A stretch of 64,000 nucleotides of DNA from Gentiana macrophylla (Eukaryota; Streptophyta; Magnoliopsida; Gentianales; Gentianaceae). A program made the translations under genes and the position numbers. Location of the stretch: NCBI GenBank assembly GCA_026214975.1, contig JAOBSW010001181.1, forward strand, positions 62,001-126,000. Reading direction: 5' to 3'. A model generated the notes under the pieces. It had not been told where the DNA came from. It saw nothing but the letters and a program-made list of their open reading frames with translations, and did not search any database. Shown here one piece after another: positions 10,735-21,699 of this stretch (the stretch's first letter is position 1; every line of letters begins with the position of its first letter).

Positions 10735-12030
10735 TCACGTCGTAAATGAGAGGATAGCCATAACCCTAGCTGATGTTTTACATGTAGTACCTTTTGAGGT
10801 TGTCCGCGTGCCACGGCCTATTGAGTTCGAAACCCTGTTGATTTTTGAGGACATAATCCCTTTTTTGATATCCCTTGTGACTTGGTAAGGGCCTTCCCAG
10901 TTCGCCGTAAGCTTTCCTTTGTCAGGATCCATACCAGTGGCCTTTCTGTTGTGAAGAACAAAATCCCCGACTTTAAATGAGTGGTCGCAGATTCGCTTGT
11001 CATGCTGCCGTTTAGCGATCTGCTTGTAATTCACAACCCCCTGGTATGCTGCTAACCTATTTTCCTCCGCTCTGCTGGGTCATGTAAGGCCACCCTGATG
11101 CTTGGTAGAGCCATTTCAATAGGAGTCATGGCCTCTGATCCGTAAGTGAGAGCAAAAGGTGTTTCACCGGTAGGCGTTTTTATTGTCGTGCAGAGTGCCC
11201 ATAATATGGCGGGCAGTTCATGGACCCAACCGCCTGCTTTTGCCTTGTCATCCACGCTCTTTTTAAGCATCTTGATTATCTGTTTGTTTCCGGCCTCAGC
11301 TTGGCCGTTTCCTTGAGGATAAGCCACGGATGATGGCCAGTGTCTGACCTTGAATTCCTTGCAAAGATTTGAGAATTCCTTTCTGAATTGCGGCCCGTGG
11401 TCTGACACCACTGCCCGCGGGATACCAAAACAAGAAAATATCTGATCGTGCTGGAAGTAACCCGCGGCTTTAGTTCCTATCTTGACCATAGGCTTGGCTT
11501 CGATCCATTTTATGAAGTAATCCACAGCCACTATGATAACTTTACATCCACCTCTTCCTGATGGGAAAGGTCCGATGAGGTCGAGTCCCCACATGTCGAA
11601 AGGCCAAGGTGCGACCACAATGCTTTGTTCCACAGACGGTATCCTTGGGATGTCCGCATCTTTTGGCACTCCGGACATTCTCTGACTAGCTTTTCTGAAT
11701 CCTTAAGGATGTCGGCCAATAATACCCCGCTGTTATAACCTTCTGGGCCATGGAGTGACTAGCGGGATGGCCTTCACACACTCCTTGGTGAAGCTCTTTA
11801 AGGATTATCTTGCTTTCCTCTTCTCGGACACATTGCAACAAAGGCTTCGTGGCGGACCTTCTGTCAAGTATTCCGCTACTTATAATATATCTGGCCGCTC
11901 TTTTCCTGATTGTGTGAGATTTATCTACCTCAGCAGACAAGGTACCCGACTCTATATAAGATTGGATCTCATCAATCCAACACGGAGTCGGTGTGGGTGC
12001 ATCGAACTCCATGATTTCCATTATTTCCAT
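10735..12030 (-). pseudogene. Tat integrase (zinc-binding, core, C-terminal part)
   Basis: The minus-strand integrase lies in three overlapping frames. The N-terminal HHCC region is in 12030-11686 (HQGVCEGHPASHSMAQKV, then the cysteine pair in the next frame, CPECQKM). The catalytic core is in 11678-11052: D33 in WGLDLIGPFPSG, D93 in VSDHGPQF and E128 in NGQAEAGNK give the D,D-35-E spacing of retroviral-type integrases. The C-terminal part (10735-11034) has DFVLHNRKATGMDPDKGKL typical of gypsy integrases. All three catalytic residues are present, but frameshifts between the parts near 11690 and 11045 make it non-functional as a single protein. Confidence 0.9.
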
Positions 12031-12119
12031 GGCGGGTATCGCAAGTTATTCTATCATTATCAAAGGATCTGCAATTTCCTCCTCGAGAGATAGCTTAGAT
12101 AGATAATCTGCTAGCTCGT

Positions 12120-12390
12120 ATTTTTCTAGGATGCTGCAACGCGTGCCATAGTCCCCTGAGATTTGGTTGACAATGAGTTGGGAATCACAGTAGACTTCAA
12201 TATTTTCCACTTTCAGCTCTTTTGCGAGTTAAGCCCGGTGATAACTGCTTCGTACTCGGCTTGATTATTCATGGCCGGGAACTCGAACCTAAGAGCTTTT
12301 TCGATTTCCTTCATCGTTCCGGGTTCCATGAAAATAACACCGGCCCCACAACCATTTTGACTAGATGCTCTGTCAACATATAACTACCAA
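12120..12390 (-). pseudogene. Second (additional) RNase H domain of the Tat element
   Basis: On the minus strand, around the frame reading LYVDRASSQNGCGAGVIF and then NNQAEYEAVITGL, is an RNase H fold of the type duplicated in Tat/Ogre elements. It lies between the RT-linked RNase H (12881-12384) and the integrase. The usual DG(A/S)S catalytic start reads DRAS here, and a stop sits just upstream, so it is inactive. This domain is the best single marker for the lineage call. Confidence 0.75.
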
Positions 12391-13986
12391 CATTGAACGG
12401 GTTTATTCATGGCCTCGGAGGGCCCCAGCGGTATAGGAAAACATGGTTGTGGTGAGCTGAAACTTGTCTTAACAATAAAATCTGGCAATGTTTGAGCTTT
12501 GATTGCTTTTCTGGGTTGACACTGAATATCGATCTCAGTGATTTTGATAGCCCATCGGAGAAGGCGACCTGAGAGGTCGGGCTTGTGAAGTATTCGGCAC
12601 ATGGGACTATCATTTAAGACAATTATTCAATGCGAAGTAAAGTAGCCCCTGAGTTTGCGGGCAGCAATAACAAGCGAGTAGGCTAATTTTTCAACATTAA
12701 AATAGTGACTCTCCACCGGACTGAGAGCCTTGCTTACATAATAAATGGGATTTCGGAAGGTTCTGGGCTCCTTGACAAGAACCCCGGCAACAACCCGGTC
12801 CGAGGCCACCAGGTACAAAAACAAAATATCTCCCTCTACAGGGCTAACCAAAAGAGGTGGCTTCCCTAGATATTCCTTCAAGGCCTGAAATGCCTGCGAG
12901 CACTCTGTTTCCCATGAAAAGGTCTTGTCACTTTTAAGTATTTTGAAGAAGGGGAGACACTTCTCCGCTTATTTTGATTTGAAGTGACCAAGTGCGATGA
13001 TGTGGCCATTGAGCCTTTGAACCTCTTTGATGGTCGTGGGTTCCTTCATGTCGAGCAAAGCCTGTATATTCTCTGGATTAGCCTCGATGCCTCGGCAACT
13101 AACCATGAACCCTAGAAACATGCCTGCCTGGACACCAAATGCACATTTGGCCGGATTGAGTTTCATGGAGTGTTTGCGGACATTACTGAAAGTCTCCAGA
13201 AGATCGGCGACGTGGCCGCCAGCTGCGGATTTGATGACCATATCATCAATGTAAGCTTCCCTATTCTTCCCTATCTGTGAGCTGAATATCTTGTTAACCA
13301 TCCGCTGATAAGTTGAACCCGTATTTTTCAGCCCGAAGGGCTTCATTTCGTAGTAGTAAAAACCCCTAGCAGCTCTGAAGGCCGTTTTTTCTTTGTCTGA
13401 CTCAGCCATTGACTCTTGATGATACCCCGAATATGCGTCCATAAAACTAAGAATTTCAAAACCAGAGATGGAATCCACTAACCGATCAATTCGTGGAAGA
13501 TGATAAGGGTCCTTCGGACAAGCTTTGTTGATGTCCGTAAAATCGACGCACATTCTCCACTTGCCGTTGTGCTTCTTTACCATAACCACATTCGCTGGTA
13601 GGATAGGCGAGCTCTTTTATGATCCCCGTTTGGAGGAGCTTCTCGACCTCCACCTTAATCGCAGCCTCTTTTTCGTTTGTAAACTGTCGTGCTCGCTGTT
13701 GTATCGATTTGAAGGTGGGGTCTACATTCAGATGATGAAGGGCAACGTCGGCCTCTACTCTTTTCATATATGTAACTACCCAGGCAAACGCATCAAGGTT
13801 CTCCTTAAGCAATTTGATCAAACCATCTTTCTCTGAGGGACTCAGCCGAGACCCTATCTTGTTTTTTTGATCGGGATAGTCATCGTTAATGACCACCTCG
13901 ATTAGCTCATCCTCTGCTGTAAGTAAAGTCGGGCTCATCCCTGACTTGTAAAGTTTCACACTCGACTTTGATAGGCCCAGAATCAC
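12384..13986 (-). pseudogene. Tat reverse transcriptase and linked RNase H
   Basis: The minus-strand RT runs over several frames: 13986-13486 (DVALHHLNVDPTFKSIQQR and the palm entry), 13589-12969 (catalytic D51 in FMDAYSGYHQ and YIDD at residues 113-116, the YIDDM form usual for this group), then 12881-12627 (RNase H-like, VAGVLVKEPRTFRNPIYYVS and ALSPVESHYFNVEKLAYSLV) and 12602-12384. Breaks occur near 13600, 12965 and 12620. Core RT residues survive although the reading frame does not. Confidence 0.9.
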
Positions 13987-14503
13987 CTAGTACACTGATC
14001 ATTTTGATGTTCTCCATGTCCTCGGGTTGCTCAATGCGAGCTCTCTTGTTTCTGGCCCTCATTTTATGGATGTAGGGGAGGATGGCGGTGGGCTCACTGA
14101 TCGAAGTTCCAATCCTGTCTCCGACATAAAACTTTGCCCCCTGATGCGGGATAGAAGTGACCATCTGAAACTGCTTCAAAGCGGGCATTCTGATTATCAT
14201 GTTGTAGTTTGATTAGAGATCGACCACAAGGAATGTTACCTTCTCTGTTCGGAAGGGTGTGTAATCCCTCATTTGTATATTCAGGTCGATAGCCCCCTTG
14301 ACCTGTATCTTGTGATTGGTGAAACCCTCAAGGGTGCAATTATGTGGCCTCAGATTAGAGTCGCCAAAACCAAGCTCTTTGAAACAGTTGTAATGTAGGA
14401 TATCCCGACATGCTCCGGTGTCGATCATTACCCGATTGACGTATGCCCGATTGACAACCACAGAAACGCAAAGAAACATGTCCTCTGTGTTGACGGAAGT
14501 CAC
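13907..14503 (-). pseudogene. Tat aspartic protease region
   Basis: The 14503-14213 frame contains VMIDTGACRDILHYN, with the D-T-G catalytic triad at residues 28-30 of a retropepsin-like protease that acts on the gag-pol polyprotein. A stop at about 14210 separates it from the downstream half, 14200-13907 (IIRMPALKQFQMVTSIPHQ), which in relatives continues in the same frame into RT. Confidence 0.85.
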
Positions 14504-14701
14504 CAGCTCACTTCACGTAAAAGCAAGAGGTTGTTCGTTCCCACGCAGGACAACTGGCTTCTCCACATGTTCATTAATTGAGCCAGTGCAGCTCCTGATC
14601 TGGTTGTTGCTGGGTGGAGGCTCTGTTATAATCCGGATGTTCCTGTCGAACTGATGGGCTTTCTGATTTTTCCTGTCCGGTCCCCCAGCATCCCTCTTGT
14701 A

Positions 14702-16336
14702 CTAATCGTGATTACCGCGGGCGAGTAGCTTTTCAATTGCCCACTTGAATTGGATGCATTCATCTGTAGTGTGACCCTTGTCCCTGTGATACCCACAATA
14801 TTTGGTAGTATCGCGGTGTGCGTCCGGAACTATAGGATAAGACTTAGGAAGTTCGTCCCTTACTTCATTTAACATTTGAGTGTAAGATATTCTGAGGGGC
14901 GTGAAATGCTCTTCCTCAAACCTCTCTGGCCTCTTAACATCCCCATCGCGATTCCTGCGGCTATCTCTGGGCGGACTACGCTCAGTCCTTTGTTTGCCTT
15001 TGTTTGACGAAGACGCTCCTTCGTTTCCCGCAGTCGCGATATATTTTCTCGTCGAACTCAGCATCTCTTGTATGTTTGCAGGCGGAGTCAGAGCAAAATA
15101 AGATTTCAAATAACTAGGATTCAGTCATGTTTCAAAGCTGCTCATCATCAAATTGTCCGCTAAGCCTTTTGTCAGCTCATATACTTTATAAAAACGTTCA
15201 TAGTAGCTGCGGGTACCCTCACTTTCACCTTGTCGGACCTCATGCATGTCGATGTGTGTCTTCTTCGGCCCTCTTACAGACCTGAATTCCGAAATGATTT
15301 TGTTGATCGGATCATCCCAAGATAAGATTGAACCTGGAGGAACACCAGGGATCCATGACGCCGCCGTATCTTGCATCGATCCCACAAAAGCTATACACCA
15401 CGCCTCACTGCTAGGCATGCATAAACTGATCTTGCCCTGGAATGCCGATAGCCAGTCTAAAGGATATGTATCTCCATGTTAGTTGGTGAAATTTGGGTAA
15501 TGCGATCCCCCTCTTGGAGCCGCTTTCAAGATGTTGGGATGGAGGACACAAGTACCCCAAGTCAGGTTAACCTTTGCCCCCGCAGCGCCTCTTTGTAATT
15601 CCCCCTTCTGCAACTCCTCTATTTGTTTTCTCATTATGCCCATCTCCACCTGATTTTCTGGGACAGGTGGGAGTGAGGTGTAACTTTCCTCGGCCATTGA
15701 CTCTCCTTGCCCTTCTACGCGGGTGCGGACTTGCCGAAGATTTCTCGGTCATCTTGGGGCTGCACCGCGATCATCGACCACGGGCCCTAGATGAACTAAA
15801 GCCGACTTTCTTCCCACTTTAGGTTGTGAAGTGGCATGACTGCTTTCTTCCCTTTCTGTCAAATGGGGTTGGTTCGCTTTTTGTGGGTGTAATGGGGGTT
15901 GTATCTCCATTGGTGCAGGCAGAGGGGAGATAAATTTACGGATGGGTTGGGGTGGCAGACCCTCCGCAATGAGCAGCATGTTACCCACCTGCATTTCTTC
16001 AACATACTCTATGTGTGACTAAAGAGCTATTGAATGAGAACTTCGCTATGGCTGCGCTCCCCCTGTTGAAACATCATTTTGTTCGTTGTTTGGAGGGGTG
16101 TCTTCAGCGACGCCTCTCCCACGGCTCTTTCTAACCGCTGCCTCATGTATCTCATGGACTCTTGTTCTTTCTCTTATGTAAGCCCGCATATCGGGTGTGA
16201 TGTCTTGGCAGGCATGAGCCCCTGCAGACAATAATCTTCTGCTCGCTTCCCCACGCTGCGTGTTGGCATGCCGTGAGGTACCCTGGTTACCTCCCTTGCT
16301 CGGAGTAACGGGGTTCATGTGTTTTGAACCGGCCAT
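14702..16336 (-). pseudogene. Tat gag
   Basis: The minus-strand gag is split over 16336-16046, 15994-15749, 15697-15479, 15418-15125 and 15109-14702. The 15418-15125 piece has the plant retrotransposon gag core (AWCIAFVGSMQDTAASWI and GTRSYYERFYKVYEL). The last piece carries the Tat-type C/H cluster YCGYHRDKGHTTDEC that binds RNA. Several frameshifts interrupt it. Start chosen at the first methionine (16336); upstream I see no further coding signal. Confidence 0.85.
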
Positions 16337-16741
16337 TTCTGGGTTGGATCTTTTTGAGATATTTTAGTAAAGATATTTTGGTGAGATATTTTGGCTGGTG
16401 GCTAGAGATTTTTTCCAACTCAAAATATCAAAATGCAGGGGATGTTTATGAGGGTTATTTTCCAAGTGGTTTTGTCAAGTATTCAAATTCCTTATTACTT
16501 GAAGATCGGCCCGACTAAGAGCGTGCAAGCCAACACAGGTATTAAAGATGACTCGTGTGTGAGTTTGCAGTGTGCTTCTTTAAGATGAGGCGGTTTGCAT
16601 GAAATTTGGTGATCCCTACTTTGCATATGTTGTTGAGATGAGGAATAACGATGATTTCTGGGCTGGATTATCCCAGGAGATCAAAGTTTTATTGATCGGA
16701 GGATCAAAGGAGGTGGCGTCCTTGTCGGAGACACTGTGGAA
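16337..16741. other. Unassigned stretch between gag and the second Tat copy
   Basis: No convincing ORF. It has repeats of GATATTTTGG/GAGATATTTT near 16350-16400. It may be the 5' leader of the minus-strand Tat element. No LTR matching 5342-5802 is found here and the junction with the next element is not sharply visible. Confidence 0.5.
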
Positions 16742-17150
16742 TCATCTATGTGGTGGAGCCCCCACGTCAAAATATTCCCGGTGAACGGTGCAAAAACCCT
16801 CCGGCGGGTCCAAAGCCGATTGGTGATCCCCTGACGGCAGTTGAGGAGAAAACCTAGCCTTGTCAATCCCAAATCTCTCACAAATTTCCTCCACATCCTT
16901 TTGCCTCAGAATTGACCCCACATCTCTGCTATCAGCTATGGCCATGGTGAAGAATCGACTCTAGGATTTTTCGAAAGAACAAGATGTTGCTTAAAGAAAC
17001 CGAAGTACAAAATCAGAATAAAGAGGGAAGAATGCTTACTTGCAGTATTAAGGATGGAGAGTGGAAGATGAAGAATGGCAACTAGCAGCTAATTCCCTGG
17101 TTTAATACTCAACGTGGTTACGAAACGATTGATATGACGGGTTTATAAAA
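16742..17150 (-). pseudogene. Start of a second Tat aORF with its own promoter
   Basis: On the minus strand a TATA box (complement of 17142-17149, TTTATAAA) precedes a short leader exon, a splice donor (CTGCAA|GTAAGCATT, 17039) and, after a likely intron of about 75 nt, an ATG at 16945. The 67-residue frame 16945-16742 includes VEEICERFGI, then FSPQLPSGDHQSALDPPEGF, which resembles the N-terminal half of PF04195-like aORF domains. It then ends at the junction with other DNA. It is antisense to the PPT and LTR at 17325-18060, the same layout as the first Tat element but inverted. Confidence 0.6.
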
Positions 17151-17324
17151 AAGCCTCGGTTAGTGTTAGTGGGTAGCGACGCCTCGTTTCCTAGGATAAT
17201 TACAACCGTGTCATAACTAGCCTTGCCACCTGGCCATTCCTAAGTTAATTTTAAAAATCTATAGGCTAAAAACTTCTGTGCCGAGCCGCCATTGTAGATC
17301 TGAGCCGACCAACTAGGGGTCGGC

Positions 17325-18060
17325 TGGATCTTGGGGGCTTATGATGCTGCCAAAAAATAGGCACACCCACGTGGCACCTCTTTGGTGGCTCAACACTTGA
17401 CTCAGAGGGATAAACTACTTTTGACTCCCTAGATCCAAGCCCAGGGGGCTCATACACCCCACTTTGTCACCGTTGGTTCCCGTACGACCGACCCCCACTG
17501 GGTCGGACCGTCCCAGTTTCTGGCAGGTCGAGTCATGCATCGGACTCTGGCCGACCGGCTATGATCTCTGCCGATTGCATAGGTCGGGCTAAGCCTTTGG
17601 ACTTGTAAAATTTCTAATTGGTAGGAGACCGGGCCCTGCTCCCGATCCCTAGGAGCCGACTCTGCCTTTCTGATTTATCTCGAGTAATAATCTTATTTAT
17701 CACCTGCATAACAATTAGATAACTCATAGAATCTTGAATAATTAAGACTCGAACCTTTATCACTTAATGCTAATATTTGAATACTATAATTATCTCCTAT
17801 AATCATGGAGATCACTCAATCATAATCTTCTTCCTTAGGGAACACGTCAATCAGTGTCAATCATCAACACGCCACTTTAAACCCTAGGGCCTAAGCCCCT
17901 CTATATAAAACTGTCCCTAAGGAACTACGGAGACTTGATTCCAATGGAACCATTGGATACGTAGGCAGCTTGATCATCATAAAGTGCAGTCTAAACATCC
18001 CAAATCTTCCCTCTCTTCCATCATTTTCTGTGTTCTTGGAGCATCCTTAGGTCATAATCA
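17325..18060 (+). repeat. PPT and plus-strand LTR of a second Tat element
   Basis: The purine run GGATCTTGGGGGCTTA (17325-17340) abuts TGATGCTGCCAAAAAATAGG, an LTR start of Tat style at about 17341. Downstream, CTATATAAAA at 17900-17909 is a TATA box, followed by the ATACGTAGGCAGC phrase (17956) that I know from Tat-group R regions. The right end is not defined; about 18060 is a guess. Only this 3' end and the aORF start remain of the element. Confidence 0.6.
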
Positions 18061-18099
18061 AGGAAGCGGATTTGTTTGATTACCCTGACGGTTTTTTGA

Positions 18100-19150
18100 A
18101 TCGTCAAGAGTCTTGAGAAAGAACGAGATTTGGGGCCAAGGTGGAGAAAAGAGTGAAGAATCATTGACGAAATTTGAACCAGTCACTTCAGGGGCATTTT
18201 TGTCACATTTGGAGACACTTTCAGGAATAGTTGTCTTGATGAAAGTTGTAGACGATTGAATCAGATTTCCAATGCATTTTGAATCTTCTCATTTGGAACC
18301 CAAGAAGTGAAGTTATGATTAAAATACTGAAGCTTGGTGCAAACGAGCGTTTACAGAGCAATGCTGAGTACAAAGAGTTGGCCTTTCAGGAAAACGAGCG
18401 TTTGCCTTGCCACAAACGCTCGTTCGTGGTCGGGATGTGGCTAAAACCTATAAAAACCCTCTTTTTCGGTCCCATATGATATCTATTTAGTACTTAGATG
18501 TTTTAGGGTTTCTTAGGGCCGATTTTAGGGCAATTTCTATTAGTTTAAACATTGTTTCAATCCTTAGATCATAGATTTAATTCCTAGCAACTCTATACAA
18601 CGTTCATAGCTTAGATTTTTGATTCGTGATCCAAGATTTCATCTTTTGAAGGAGAATTTCATACAATTCAAGGTTTCATCTTTTATGGTAATTATTTCTT
18701 TGTCTTTCAATTAATTGATTATGTCTTTGATTATTGCTTTCATTATTATTTCGTTTTCCAATTCCATCATGAGTAGCTAATCCATTATGTTGTCGAATCA
18801 TGTGAAACCAAGTGAACTAGCCATTGGATAGATGAGATTGGAAGTGTGTAGTGCGTAATTGAATGATTAATGATTGTATTCACGTTCTTAAACTTATAAT
18901 AACCGTAAGTGGATTAGATTGACGACCTTGTTCACTATCACACACATCAAACTTATAGATGCATTTTGCGGTGAGAGGTGGGATAAGGGGTTTTAGAATC
19001 GTGGCATAGACCCGGCTAAGCTAGTTAGCCCGGGCCCAATATGAGGTTTGGAGTTTGCATACTAGCACTTTCAATGTGAAAGTAGCATCTTTTATTGTAA
19101 TTTTGTAAATCCGGGATCGAAAAGATGAAGATCTTGCTGAAAAATTGAAG
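18100..19150 (+). repeat. Diverged Athila-type LTR piece, plus strand
   Basis: It shares blocks, in reverse, with the Athila-like LTRs at 24615 and 29926: the AAAGTTGTAGACGATTGAATC phrase (18242 on) and the region 18930-19060 (ACACATCAAACTTATAGATGC, then GCATTTTGCGGTGAGAGGTG). A TATA box (TATAAAAA) lies at 18449-18456, with a strong inverted repeat 25 bp upstream. Neither end nor an internal region is recognised, so it is a fragment of a related family. Confidence 0.65.
18393..18456 (+). promoter_or_regulatory. Inverted repeat next to a TATA box in the LTR piece
   Basis: AACGAGCGTTTG (18393-18404) and CAAACGCTCGTT (18413-18424) form a perfect 12-bp inverted repeat with an 8-nt spacer, and a third copy, AAACGAGCGTTT, lies at 18341-18352. 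TATAAAAA follows at 18449. The position suggests a binding platform for a host factor upstream of the LTR promoter. Confidence 0.6.
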
Positions 19151-19211
19151 ATCAAGGCGAAACCCAAGGTATGAACGAGGAGAAACGGATAAAAAAAATT
19201 AAAAAACTGCT

Positions 19212-19255
19212 ACAGGACTTTCTGCGACGCTGAAAAGCGTCGCTATAAGTCCTGT
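19212..19255. other. Long hairpin with GAAA tetraloop
   Basis: The inner stem GCGACGCT (19224-19231) pairs with AGCGTCGC (19236-19243) around a GAAA loop. The outer stem ACAGGACTT (19212-19220) pairs with AAGTCCTGT (19247-19255), separated by a 3x3 internal loop. That is 17 perfect base pairs. It may be a structured RNA or the remnant of a DNA-transposon subterminal palindrome. Confidence 0.7.
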
Positions 19256-19840
19256 TTATAAAAAATGCACGCGGCTAGGGTTTTAGTACATGCGGCTGCA
19301 TGTAAATTTTTTGTTAACCTAATTTTTTAATTTCATGAAAATTACTGCCGTTTGGCAGAAAAGGAAAACAAAAAAAAAATAATTTTGGAAAATAATTATT
19401 AACAGCCGCATAATAATATTTTTTTTAATTATAATAAATTGGGTTTATTTAATTAAAAAAAGGACCTTTCTCCTCTCGGGTGTTCGTGGTTCGTGATCGG
19501 GCGGTTCAAGTTCAAGATTCGAAGATAAAGACTCGAAGACATAGATTATGTAATTTACAGCTTTCCTATGATAGATTAGATACGGGGGTACCAACAATCC
19601 ATCTCGGTGTTTAAATTTTCTGCAATTCATTTTTTGTGTGTTTGATCATAAAATAGATATAAAATCGGAATTGCCATGACATGCATCATATCATAAATCC
19701 ACTCCATGCATACATGTAGAATTTTAATTTTGGTAATTAAAATAGGCATCTATACAAACTCGCGTAATTAGTTGAAATTTAATTAATACGTGGTAATTAA
19801 TTAATTTAGTAACTAATTAAAGATCCGAGGACGGGTTATG
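19256..19840. other. AT-rich stretch before the copia leader
   Basis: No ORF of note. It probably contains what is left of the 5' LTR of the copia element that follows, but I find no clear LTR start, TATA box or primer site. It includes long A and T runs and two copies of a TAATTAATTAA motif near 19790. Confidence 0.4.
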
Positions 19841-20770
19841 AAATCGTTAAGCCTTTCGGTGTGTGTTCTCGGTGAACGCCGTAAAAGCCCAAACGAGATC
19901 ACGTTTTCGATTTCGTAGTGTCTACGAGATTGAATGATGGTAAAAGTACAATAAATCTTGGATAAAAAGCAGTTCGCTTTATAGGTTGGGTGGTCAATCG
20001 AGCTAGGCTCGACCGACTTAACCCTCCTAGTGTGATGTATGCACGGGGTCCGGCAAGACTAAGCTACACCGGCGAGTGGAGGGGTGATTCCTTCTTATCT
20101 CAATGGGGCTCTCTTGACTGACTTTCGTCCGATCATCACATATGTTCCAACGAATAGGACGGGTAGGCTTGCCTACATTACCGACACCATTCGTAATCCT
20201 TGATTTGATGTGCTTTTATGTTAACATCAAAAGACGTGGTTAGTTAACCCACCACCACTTCCAAAATATTGAGTGGGAGCGGGGGCGACACCAACCCCAC
20301 GGCCTTTACTATAGATACAAGTAAGTGAGAGAGAAGGTGACGCCACGGCGCTTTGATTTCGTCCCCCTACGGATGGTGTTCACCCCTATCAACATTCATG
20401 GCTTGGTCTCCGAAAGGATAGGATTTACAGGTACTCGTCGGGTCACCGACCTATCCTACGACGGCACACTCGGGCGTACACCTAAGAGATCCGATATAGT
20501 AAGTCACACTCATAAAGGATATTCTTGATAATATCTAGGCTAAAAAAGGAAGGTAGTCAATGAATAACGGGATGTTTGATTCTCGTGGGATGTTTGATTC
20601 TACAAGTTATTCATTGATGAGATTGTCTCGATTTAACCGTCATCTCTTTGACCTACCCTACGGCGGCACTGAGATGCGAGGTTAAAACCTTGGAATGGTA
20701 TAGTAGACTTAATTTTAGTTTACAATTCCTAAAATAAATTTATATAGTAGTGTTAAATTTGAATTAATAC
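19841..20770 (+). repeat. Untranslated leader of the family-B-like copia element
   Basis: A long leader upstream of gag. It is shared, in reverse orientation, with 56070-56839 (blocks: TATGTTCCAACGAATA, AGGCTTGCCTACAT, AATATTGAGTGGGAGCGGG, CCACGGCC, GGATGGTGTTCACCCCTATC, TCTAGGCTA...AAAAAGGAAGGTA). It contains GTAGGCTTGCCTAC, a short hairpin conserved in both copies, and a tandem GGGATGTTTGATTCT duplication (20569-20603). Being common to a coding and a non-coding relative, it probably carries packaging or dimerisation signals. Confidence 0.75.
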
Positions 20771-21640
20771 ATGTCATTTTATTTTCAAAGAAACTATCGC
20801 TCAAATTTACCTTTCTTGTTTGAAAAATTAACGGGAAACAACTTTAAGAAATGGAAGAGTAATCTAAACGTGGTACTCACATATGAGAATGTGCAACATG
20901 TACTCACTTCTGAATGCCCTACGGTGGCGATCCAAAAACCTGGAAAAGCTGAGATAGAACAGCATAATCGCTGGATCGAGGCAGATAACCGGGCTCGTGG
21001 GATCATCCTAGCGGCAGTGTCGGAGGTTATTAGGACCCCGATTGAAGAGTTTGAGACTGCAGGAGAAATCAAGCGGCAACTTACATCGATGTTGGGATCA
21101 CCTAGCAACCAAGCAAGACACGATGCCATCAGGATGGCTGTTAACACGAAATTGAAGAAAGGTCAAGCAGTGAATGGTCATGTTTTGAATATGATCAGTT
21201 ACTTCAATGACGCCGGTATTCATGGATCGATGTTCGATGAAGCAACTCAAGTGTCGATGATTTTGGAATCGTTGACTCCTGAGTTTATCCGGTTCAAAAC
21301 TCAGTATCTGATGGGAAAACATGAGTTGACCATGACACAGATGCTTATTGAACTGACTATCTACGAGGGCCTACTATCGAAAGATAAAGTCCAAGTAGGG
21401 GATAAGAAAGTTGAAGCCAATATGGCCGAAGCTAAGTCTTCAAACAAGCCTAAGGCCAAACCAAAGAAGAAGGGTAACGTTGCACCTGTGCCCAAGCCAA
21501 TGAAGAAAAATAAAGCCAAGAAAGTTGACGAGGCCAAGCCCAAGGGCAAATGATTTTACTGCAAGGAGGTAGGACATTGGAAATGCCATTGTCCGGATAA
21601 TCTTTGTGATGTAAAGGATGGCAAAGTCAAGGCTGTCACT
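20771..21640 (+). pseudogene. Copia gag with zinc knuckle broken at its first cysteine
   Basis: A 260-residue open frame starts at the ATG at 20771 with LPFLFEKLTGNNFKKWKSNL, the UBN2-type gag opening that selects and packages element RNA. The core (ILESLTPEFIRFKTQYLMGK) is followed by a Lys/Pro-rich tail. The CX2CX4HX4C knuckle continues past the stop: TGA at 21551 stands exactly where the first Cys codon is expected, followed by FYCKEVGHWKCHCPD. The frame is otherwise clean to that point, so this single nonsense change removes the knuckle and uncouples pol. The leader upstream is conserved with 56070-56839. Confidence 0.88.
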
Positions 21641-21699
21641 GGGAAAGATTAGAAAGGTAATTTGGAATTACTATTCTTGGAATCTTTTAACGTAGCTAA

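Larger units (their letters stand above)
5342..16500 (-). mobile_element. Tat-type Ty3/gypsy element with antisense aORF
   Basis: Read on the minus strand the order is gag, protease, RT, RNase H, a second RNase H, integrase, tandem-repeat spacer, an ORF on the opposite strand, PPT, 3' LTR. Dual RNase H and an extra ORF between INT and the 3' LTR are recognised marks of the Tat group (Retand/RIRE2/Grande/Ogre relatives). Only the 3' LTR (5342-5802) is recognised. I found no matching 5' LTR upstream of gag, where sequence from another Tat copy begins near 16742, so the element is 5'-truncated. Many frameshifts and stops make it non-functional. The right boundary is approximate. Confidence 0.85.

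Noticed and set aside
16711..16728. Plus-strand TGGCGTCCTTGTCGGAGA, similar to the tRNA-Asp primer site
   Set aside because: Four differences in 18, no LTR end next to it and the wrong context; most likely chance.
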